A DNA stretch of 9,531 nucleotides, from the NCBI GenBank assembly GCA_039679885.1, contig JBDKUC010000246.1, forward strand, positions 1-9,531, in the 5' to 3' direction. How positions within the stretch are numbered: position 1 is the first letter of the stretch; every line of letters starts with the position of its first letter. Under the pieces are notes generated by a model that was not told where the DNA came from, made no database searches, and saw only the letters and a list, made by a program, of their open reading frames with translations. The DNA comes from JAJFUI01 sp039679885 (GTDB lineage: Bacteria > Planctomycetota > Planctomycetia > Pirellulales > Thermoguttaceae). A program made the position numbers and the translations under genes. Positions 1-4,903 of the stretch are shown here, in pieces.

Positions 1-47
1 GCCTCGATAACATCATCTGTGGTCAACGGTAGCCTCCTGGCGTTCAT
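1..47 (-). CDS. Possible start of an unidentified gene running off the left edge
   Basis: An ATG on the minus strand at 47 opens a frame that stays open to the window edge and reads MNARRLPLTTDDVIEA. It is co-directional with the PATR gene upstream and begins 38 bp after that gene's stop codon. No good Shine-Dalgarno sequence precedes it, and 15 codons are too few to recognise a family. The sharp break in the upstream protein suggests that this could be the first gene of an inserted element, for example a transposase, but nothing in the visible residues proves that. It may also be a chance open frame. Confidence 0.3.
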   Translation of the reverse strand, partial: MNARRLPLTTDDVIE

Positions 48-84
48 GCTGGTCTGTGTGGTAACAAACCAACATACGCCAGCG

Positions 85-1440
85 CTACCGCTGACTTCTA
101 CCTACCCCGAAATTCCCGGATGAACCAAAAATAAGCGGGGTGATCGGATCGATAGTGAACTGCGCCCCGTTGCCGCCAATGTTCACGGTGAGTTTGCCAT
201 CGCGCGCGGAGAACCCTCCCGCCCCGTTCCATACCGAATTACCGCGGGTGAAAGTAGTCCCGCCCACGAATTGCACGACGCCGCCAACTGTACCTCCCAA
301 CTCGAATACCAACCGACTGTTTGGCGACAAATTATTGGTGCCCGCTCGGACCTCTAGGGCGCCGTCGTAGAGTTGGGTATCGCTCGAAAAGGTGTTGTTT
401 CCAGTTAGTGTGACGACGCCACTCCCAAACTTGAGCAACTCCCCGGGGCCACTGATGTTGCCATTGAAGACACCATTGACGTCTTGCTGGAACTCAAGCT
501 GCGCATAGTTCGAGCGAAGCAAGACGTTTCCCTGAATTGAATCGGTCGTGCCCAACAGAGTGAACCTGTCGACATCGTTTCCGCCAGTATAGGTGTTATG
601 GCCGGTCAGCTTAAGAAACGTGTCCCCGCCGCCGCCGGTGACTTTGAGACAACCGGGGCCATGTATATTGCCGGAAATCGTCATGGTTTGCCACTGCGAG
701 TACGCAGCGGAGATCTGGCTGCCCGCTGGACCGAGCGTAATATCTCGGTTGATTGTGGTTGGGCCTCCCTGGTCAAACAAAACGCCGCCGTTAAGGGTGA
801 TAGGGCTGCTCGAGGCGCCCAGTCCTTGATCGGAGGTGATGTCGAGCGTACCGCTGTTGAGAACGACTCCTCCCGAAAAGCTGTTGGTGCCCCACAGGCA
901 AACATAACCAGTGGTAGAGATGACCACGGAGCCAGAACCCGTGACTGCCCCCAAGAATTGCATCCCTTGACCGGTGACAGTCAGCGTATGGCCATTGGTA
1001 TTCAGAGAACCGGAACTGCCGAGGTTGATGTAGCCGTTGCCGGTGTCCCATGTCTGGTCTGCGCCCAGCGCGACCTGCCCCGCGAGCGAATGCCTGTTAC
1101 TGCTCGTCCCTTGACGAGTGACGCCACCCGCCTGGATCGTAAGAGGACCGCCGCCCAACGTAAAGGCTCCCGCACTGCTGCCGAATGTCAGCGAATTGAC
1201 TGTCCAGGGAAGATCGACGTTAGGTGTTAGCCGGGTTGAGCCAGCAAACAGGATGTCCGCAGTCCCGTCGTTGAGAGGAGCCACATTGCCATTCCAGTTC
1301 TGGACTGTCGTCCAGTTGTTGTCACCGCCTCCTCCGGCCCACGTCGCCGTCGCAGCAACCGCAGCAGTCGGAGACAGAAACTGCGACGTGGACGCCAGTA
1401 AGCACAGAACGCACAACGTAATCGAGAATTGCCGAAACAT
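85..1440 (-). CDS. Secreted PATR (autotransporter-associated beta-strand repeat) protein, probably C-terminally truncated
   Basis: The 451-residue product starts with a signal peptide: basic start MFRQ, hydrophobic core at about 6-22, likely cleavage after AVA near residue 29. The mature part is Gly/Thr/Asn/Ser-rich, with a WAGGGGDNNWTTVQNWNG opening (34-51) typical of planctomycetal beta-helix surface proteins. It then carries degenerate PATR units of the form GxGxLxKxGxGxxTLTGxNTYxG at about 165-200, 258-285 and 327-366. Such proteins fold as right-handed beta-helices and are exported to the cell surface; the substrate or partner is unknown. The start is supported by AAGGAG at 1449-1454, eight bases before the ATG. 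The protein ends abruptly after LIFGSS (435-440) with a short, dissimilar tail. No PEP-CTERM or other sorting domain is visible. Family members are usually longer, so this is probably a truncated copy. Confidence 0.8.
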   Translation of the reverse strand: MFRQFSITLCVLCLLASTSQFLSPTAAVAATATWAGGGGDNNWTTVQNWNGNVAPLNDGTADILFAGSTRLTPNVDLPWTVNSLTFGSSAGAFTLGGGPLTIQAGGVTRQGTSSNRHSLAGQVALGADQTWDTGNGYINLGSSGSLNTNGHTLTVTGQGMQFLGAVTGSGSVVISTTGYVCLWGTNSFSGGVVLNSGTLDITSDQGLGASSSPITLNGGVLFDQGGPTTINRDITLGPAGSQISAAYSQWQTMTISGNIHGPGCLKVTGGGGDTFLKLTGHNTYTGGNDVDRFTLLGTTDSIQGNVLLRSNYAQLEFQQDVNGVFNGNISGPGELLKFGSGVVTLTGNNTFSSDTQLYDGALEVRAGTNNLSPNSRLVFELGGTVGGVVQFVGGTTFTRGNSVWNGAGGFSARDGKLTVNIGGNGAQFTIDPITPLIFGSSGNFGVGRSQR

Positions 1441-1760
1441 GGAGGCGACTCCTTGGAAAGTGTTCGATGTTGTGGATGCCGACGATGTCCGACATCCGAC
1501 GGGCAGGCAATGACGACTCTGGACTGCTATGCGCGGCTTCTGCCCGCTACCCAGAGATAGCGTCTAACCTAGCACACCGGATGGCCGTTTCAACCCCCAG
1601 GGTGTCTATTCGAGTGGGGGGGTGCGGTGTCAGCAGAGAGCGCGGCCCCGACATGCCGATGCGGCTCCGAGCCCTTCCTGGCGCGCCGAGGGGTCGGGCC
1701 AGAAATAGTTTGCAGCCAAACTGTTTCACCCGACGCGAAGCTAAGTGCCCCGGATAGCGG
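1441..1760. other. Intergenic region upstream of the PATR gene
   Basis: This 320-bp gap holds the ribosome binding site (1449-1454) and a candidate promoter (1566-1593) of the PATR gene. The short open frames on both strands have no recognisable protein character. At 1751-1767 a 7-bp inverted repeat with a 3-base loop (CGGATAG / CTATCCG) overlaps the stop codon of the gene remnant that ends at 1761. An alternative 7-bp pairing exists at 1756-1776. It could act as a hairpin after that remnant, but no T-run follows on the minus strand. I see nothing else. Confidence 0.5.
1566..1593 (-). promoter_or_regulatory. Candidate promoter of the PATR gene
   Basis: On the minus strand TTGAAA (1593-1588) is followed after 16 bases by TAGGTT (1571-1566). 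The -35 box matches the sigma-70 consensus at five of six positions, the -10 box at only three. It lies about 125 bp before the ATG. This is a pattern match by eye only. Confidence 0.25.
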
Positions 1761-2177
1761 CTATCCGCCAGCCGCTTTGACCATCGCCACGATGCCGGCT
1801 CGGATCGGCTCGGGCAGGGCAGCCCAGCCGTCGAGGATCAGCCGCAAGTCTGGATCGGGCGCGCCGTCGCCGGTTTCACTGCCCCCAAATATGCCACCCG
1901 CTTCCGGGAAATCCGTGTTTTCCTCGGGAAGACCGGGCCTTGCGGTCTGATTGCAAATCCGCCATCGTGGGTCCGACTCCCACCGGCGCCTCTTCTCGCC
2001 GGCAGCCGCCAAAGGTTGACGGCGATTCTTTTTTCTTGACGGCACAACGACTTGCGTCTTCACCGAGACGCCCTGGCCGAATCGGGTCGGGGCCACGAGA
2101 AGCCAGCGTCCCATGGGGACACAGCCGCGACCGTTGGTCGCGTCGAAGACGCCGGTTTTCATCCGCCCGGTCCGCAC
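1761..2177 (-). pseudogene. Remnant of the C-terminal end of an integrase-type gene
   Basis: An open frame of 138 codons, but with uneven character. The last ~35 residues (DPDLRLILDGWAALPEPIRA, then GIVAMVKAAGG) look like a genuine conserved tail that I associate from memory with planctomycetal tyrosine recombinases. The middle (RRRWESDPRWRICNQTARPG) is the antisense reading of a tRNA-like sequence. The first part, with VAPTRFGQGVSVKTQVVV, also resembles the linker at the end of such integrases. No recombinase catalytic residues (R..H-x-x-R..Y) are present, so this cannot be an intact integrase. No ribosome binding site supports the first ATG. I read it as the eroded 3' end of an integrase gene abutting its attachment site. 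The alternative is a lineage-specific non-coding repeat that happens to be open. The true remnant may be shorter than the coordinates given. Confidence 0.4.
1940..1993 (+). other. Degenerate tRNA-Cys-like 3' half (possible attachment-site scar)
   Basis: Read on the plus strand, TTGCAAA (1951-1957) resembles a tRNA-Cys anticodon loop with GCA. The five flanking pairs are only partly complementary. It is followed by a perfect 5-bp T-stem, GTGGG (1967-1971) and CCCAC (1979-1983), around the loop TCCGACT, which departs from the usual TTCGAxT by one change. A 7-base acceptor strand CGGCGCC (1984-1990) and a T at the discriminator position, as in tRNA-Cys, complete the 3' half. No matching GGCGCCG 5' acceptor strand or D-arm is found upstream and CCA is not encoded, so this is not a working tRNA gene. 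Partial tRNA 3' ends typically mark att sites of integrative elements. Confidence 0.4.
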
Positions 2178-2200
2178 CGCGCTGGCCGGAAGCGCGACAG

Positions 2201-2884
2201 TCAGGCTCTTACGCCATCGAAGAGAAAGAACGTCTGCCTCTTCTCGTCAGCGAAGAAGGCATCCACGTGGAATTCGGCGAACAGACGGCCGTAGCGATCG
2301 GCGACCTCCTCGGCCCGTTGAAAATGCCGCACGTGAGACGCATAGGGAAAGTTCGGCACCGATCCCAGGAACCGCCTGCCTTTAGGGACCCGTCGCACGA
2401 CGCCAAGGTCATCGTCGACATGCTCAAGGAACTCGAGGGAGATTGCCGCGTCGTAGGCCGCGTTCTCAACCAGATCGGTGTCGAAGACGGAGCCTGCGCG
2501 GAAGTCGTACTCGGGGCAGATCGACTTGGCGCGGCGGATCGCCACATCGCTCAGATCGAGGCCGATGTACCGTCGCACGCCTTTGTCTTTCAGGAAGGAG
2601 GCGACTTGGCCTGCGCCGCAACCGATATCGAGCACAGATTGAGCGCCGCCGCGGAGGAGCCGATCGCCCACGACGGTCCAGAGAAAGTAGTAACGAGAGC
2701 CGCTGTAGTGCTTCCGATATTCGAGGTTCCCTTCGTAGTCCGCGTTGTACCACGCAGAGTCTCTTTCAGCGTGTTCCGGCTCCGTCACCGTTCGCAGGCC
2801 GGTGAAGTTGGCGATGGAGATCGCCGCATTCAAGAAGAGGGGCGGCGTGAGATTCTTCGCAATCGACTTCAGCACCCGCGTCAT
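2201..2884 (-). CDS. Class I SAM-dependent methyltransferase
   Basis: The 227-residue protein has a Rossmann methyltransferase core: motif I VLDIGCGAG at 84-92 binds SAM, the acidic end of strand 2 is YIGLDLS at 106-112 (Asp110 expected to hold the ribose hydroxyls), and the post-motif region is LEFLEHVDDD at 150-159. The N-terminal part with RDSAWYNADYEGN (41-53) and the late VPNFPYASHVRHF (176-188) form a family signature I have met in planctomycetes near surface polysaccharide or lipid genes, but the substrate cannot be told. The start is well supported: GGAGG at 2892-2896 lies seven bases before the ATG. The size is normal for a stand-alone small-molecule methyltransferase. It is not in an operon with its neighbours: 360 bp separate it from rubrerythrin upstream, and the gene remnant lies downstream. 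The protein looks intact. Confidence 0.85.
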   Translation of the reverse strand: MTRVLKSIAKNLTPPLFLNAAISIANFTGLRTVTEPEHAERDSAWYNADYEGNLEYRKHYSGSRYYFLWTVVGDRLLRGGAQSVLDIGCGAGQVASFLKDKGVRRYIGLDLSDVAIRRAKSICPEYDFRAGSVFDTDLVENAAYDAAISLEFLEHVDDDLGVVRRVPKGRRFLGSVPNFPYASHVRHFQRAEEVADRYGRLFAEFHVDAFFADEKRQTFFLFDGVRA

Positions 2885-3244
2885 GCTTCGGCCTCCAAGG
2901 AAGTTCCCCCTGCGAGAGCAGTGTCACCTAGCCTATCAAGACATAGGGCTGGACACAACCCCCCGCGCGCATTTTCGATGGCGGGGTCGCCTTGGATGAC
3001 GCTACCTTAGTGTAAAGCTGGGCGCCATGCCCACGCTTGTCGTGGGCATGAGGAAGCGGCAAACATGCTTGCTGTCTCGCTGCGCTCGCCTAGCAAGCAT
3101 GGCACCCATAAGTCACCATTTGTTTGAGACTAGAGAAGCCATCCGCGAGCGGGGCCTTCGCGCGTCAGACGGCCGTTGGCTTCGATGCAAAGCGCAGCGT
3201 CAGGCGCAGCAACGCGGAGGGCGCTCGGCGGGCGGTCAAACGCC
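2885..3244. other. Intergenic region between rubrerythrin and methyltransferase
   Basis: The 360 bp contain the methyltransferase ribosome binding site (2892-2896) and a paired-hairpin repeat (3020-3107), described separately. The part at 3108-3244, downstream of rubrerythrin, has no clear T-tailed terminator; the hairpin element could end transcription of rubrerythrin. No convincing promoter or small gene was found. Confidence 0.5.
3020..3107. repeat. Paired-hairpin (REP/BIME- or MITE-like) element
   Basis: Two perfect 10-bp inverted repeats lie side by side. CATGCCCACG (3026-3035) pairs with CGTGGGCATG (3041-3050) around a 5-base loop. CATGCTTGCT (3064-3073) pairs with AGCAAGCATG (3092-3101) around an 18-base GC-rich loop. 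The whole unit is bounded by an 11-bp inverted repeat with one mismatch: GGGCGCCATGC (3020-3030) and GCATGGCACCC (3097-3107). All four arms share the ATGC core. I recall similar hairpins scattered between genes of planctomycetes; copy number cannot be judged from one window. No flanking target duplication is obvious. Confidence 0.65.
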
Positions 3245-3817
3245 TCACCAATTCTCGGCCAGCAGTTCGAAGTAGGCCTGCGGGTGCGCACAGGCGGGGC
3301 ACGCCGCCGGCGCCTCGGTCCCCTCGTGCACGTATCCGCAGTTCAGGCAGCGCCACTTCACCGGCTCGGCGCGTTTGAACACGCGATCGTTCTGAACGTT
3401 CTCCAAGAGGCCTCGGAACCGCCGCTCGTGCTGCTTTTCGGCCACGGAAACCATGTCGAAGATCGCGCCGATCGCCTTGAAACCCTCCTCCCGGGCCTTG
3501 GCGGCGAAGCCTGGATACAAGCTGGACCACTCTTCGTTCTCGCCGCCGGCCGCGGCCCTGAGATTCTCCAACGTGCTTCCGATCACGCCCGCCGGGAAGC
3601 CGCATTCGATCTTCACTTCGCCCCCTTGGAGCGATTGAAAGAACCGCTTGGCATGTTCCTTCTCCTGAGAGGCCGTCTCCTCGAAGACCATCGCGATCTG
3701 GACGTAGCCATCGTTTCGCGCGCGGCTTGCGAAGAAGGTGTAGCGGTTGCGAGCGGCCGACTCGCCGACGAAGGCCGTCACCAGATTACGTTCCGTTTGC
3801 GATCCTTTGAGGTCCAT
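3245..3817 (-). CDS. rbr: Rubrerythrin (diiron peroxide-scavenging protein)
   Basis: The 190-residue protein has the classical two-domain layout. A ferritin-like four-helix bundle (about 1-145) carries the expected diiron ligands Glu19, Glu52, His55, Glu93, Glu96, Glu127 and His130. A C-terminal rubredoxin domain has Cys157-x2-Cys160 and Cys173-x2-Cys176 for a FeS4 site, with the usual WRCLNCGYVHEG and CPACAHPQAYFE context. By family knowledge it reduces hydrogen peroxide to water in the cytoplasm, taking electrons from rubredoxin or an NAD(P)H reductase, and protects anaerobic or microaerobic metabolism. Length and both metal sites look complete. The start ATG at 3817 is preceded by GAGAAGGA with an 8-base spacing. 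It stands alone, with long gaps on both sides. I cannot point to a clear Fur/PerR operator. Confidence 0.95.
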   Translation of the reverse strand: MDLKGSQTERNLVTAFVGESAARNRYTFFASRARNDGYVQIAMVFEETASQEKEHAKRFFQSLQGGEVKIECGFPAGVIGSTLENLRAAAGGENEEWSSLYPGFAAKAREEGFKAIGAIFDMVSVAEKQHERRFRGLLENVQNDRVFKRAEPVKWRCLNCGYVHEGTEAPAACPACAHPQAYFELLAENW

Positions 3818-4036
3818 TGCGGCAATCCTTCTCCAAGTGCTCGGTCGGCTTCCTTTCGGTCAATCGGGTTGATCGACCGGATGACTCGCCCCAAAAGCCC
3901 TTTCGCCCTGGTCGGCAACCGTTGGCCTTGCGCTTCTCCAAAAACGCGAAAAAGGTCTGTCATGGGGCAAATCTTGCGAGAAGCCGGGGAGAATCGTTAC
4001 CGTTTTCGCAAAAGAAACCTCAAGCCCAAACTGCCC

Positions 4037-4064
4037 TTGGTCGATCTCTCGACAATGGTAGAAT
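4037..4064 (+). promoter_or_regulatory. Candidate promoter for the Tyr/Pro-rich protein gene
   Basis: TTGGTC (4037-4042) is followed after 16 bases by TAGAAT (4059-4064), which matches the sigma-70 -10 consensus at five of six positions; the -35 box is weak. If used, it gives a leader of about 220 nt that includes the hairpin at 4151-4196. Picked by eye only. Confidence 0.3.
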
Positions 4065-4150
4065 CTGCCTTCTCTGCAGCGACGACTCGAAGGCTGCAAG
4101 CCAGCGTAGTGTCTCGAACTTGATGGCACTTATTATGGCGAGTCTGCGAA

Positions 4151-4196
4151 GGCTGGGTGGCACGTCCCTAAGCTTGCGAAGGGCGTGTCGGCAGCC
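4151..4196. repeat. Imperfect hairpin in the leader of the Tyr/Pro-rich gene
   Basis: An outer 5-bp stem GGCTG (4151-4155) / CAGCC (4192-4196) encloses an inner stem GGCACGTCCC (4159-4168) / GGGCGTGTC (4181-4189) with one bulged T and one G-T pair. The loop is 12 bases (4169-4180). The shape and GGCACG...CGTGTC core resemble planctomycetal intergenic repeats, but it could equally be a leader-RNA structure. No T-run follows, so it is not a typical terminator. Confidence 0.45.
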
Positions 4197-4294
4197 ACAC
4201 ACCGTTCGCCGAAGCTCAGAGCTTGCCAACCATCAATCACCATCTGCGCAACACTAGCGGCGTCGGCGCCGCGCGATGACCGGAGACTTCGACG

Positions 4295-4885
4295 ATGCCT
4301 TTTCGACGGCTTTCTTGCGTTGCCATGCTGTTGGCTGTCTGGGCGTGCCCCTGGCTGGCCACCGACGCGAACGGCGGCGTGCGGATCGGGATCGGCATTG
4401 GGCTGCCTGCACCGTATCCCTACTACCGGCCGTATTACGCGTACCCGTACGCCTATCCGTACTACGCCTATCCCTATTACTACGCTCCACCGGCGTACTA
4501 CTATCCGCCACCGGCGTATGCGTATCCGGCCCCGGTCTACGCAGCGCCGGCAACGACCTACCAGCAGCCCCCGGCGGCCAACCAGCAACCGGCCAACCCG
4601 CAACCCTACGGCTATCAGCAACCGGGGCGGACTTACCCGCAGCCACCTGCGCCGAATCAGCCGGCGCCGATCTATTCGACGCCGGCATCGAGCATGCCGC
4701 CGGCCGCGACCGCTCCGGCGCCGAGCGCACCATCGCCTCCGCCTCAGCCGGCTCCAGCGGCCGCCGCGCCGTCATTGCCGCCCGTGCCAGCTCCGGCTGC
4801 TGCACCCGCAGCCGCACCATCCCAGGCGTACCCACCGATTCCGCCGCCGTCGTTGCAGCCGGCCTCCGCCAACCCAACTCGGTAG
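4295..4885 (+). CDS. Secreted tyrosine/proline-rich low-complexity protein
   Basis: The 196-residue product starts with RR followed by a hydrophobic stretch (about 6-22), a plausible signal peptide with cleavage near residues 24-28. The mature part is entirely low-complexity. After a GVRIGIGIGLP lead (28-38) comes a tyrosine block with 19 Tyr in residues 41-77, spaced by Pro and Ala. A Gln/Asn/Pro section (about 89-123) follows, then a Pro/Ala/Ser tail (about 130-190). No catalytic domain is present. Such sequences are usually extracellular structural, adhesive or envelope-associated proteins; this role is inferred from composition only. GGAG at 4282-4285 with nine bases of spacing supports the start. 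The tyrosine block is encoded by an imperfect tandem run of TAY and CCN codons (about 4415-4530), prone to slippage. The gene converges on pnkp, with 18 bp between the stop codons. Confidence 0.75.
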   Translation: MPFRRLSCVAMLLAVWACPWLATDANGGVRIGIGIGLPAPYPYYRPYYAYPYAYPYYAYPYYYAPPAYYYPPPAYAYPAPVYAAPATTYQQPPAANQQPANPQPYGYQQPGRTYPQPPAPNQPAPIYSTPASSMPPAATAPAPSAPSPPPQPAPAAAAPSLPPVPAPAAAPAAAPSQAYPPIPPPSLQPASANPTR

Positions 4886-4903
4886 AGCTCGCCGCGAGTC
4901 CGC

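Larger units (their letters stand above)
3818..4294. other. Divergent intergenic region between rubrerythrin and the Tyr/Pro-rich protein gene
   Basis: This 477-bp gap should carry the promoters of two divergent genes. It contains the rubrerythrin ribosome binding site at its left end, a candidate plus-strand promoter (4037-4064), a strong hairpin (4151-4196) and GGAG (4282-4285), nine bases before the ATG of the plus-strand gene. Short open frames here lack protein character. No rubrerythrin promoter could be picked with confidence. Confidence 0.5.

Noticed and set aside
1..123. Plus-strand open frame entering from the left edge, with a hydrophobic stretch
   Set aside because: It would overlap the end of the PATR gene in antisense and has no family resemblance; the minus-strand frame starting at 47 is a slightly better guess.
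598..1230. Plus-strand open frame of 210 codons inside the PATR gene
   Set aside because: The minus-strand PATR protein has a signal peptide, repeats and a ribosome binding site; the plus frame has none of these.
1940..1993. Functional tRNA-Cys gene
   Set aside because: No 5' acceptor strand or D-arm can be found, the anticodon stem has mismatches and the T-loop has a substitution.
1940..3010. Long plus-strand open frame of 356 codons
   Set aside because: It lies antisense to the methyltransferase and to the tRNA-like region. Its Arg/Ala/Val-rich translation is typical of a high-GC shadow frame, while the minus-strand methyltransferase has clear motifs and a ribosome binding site.
3026..3101. 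CRISPR array
   Set aside because: The repeated arms are inverted hairpin arms rather than direct repeats, and there are no regular spacers.
3176..4123. Plus-strand open frame of 315 codons
   Set aside because: It is antisense to rubrerythrin and its upstream region, with no recognisable motifs.
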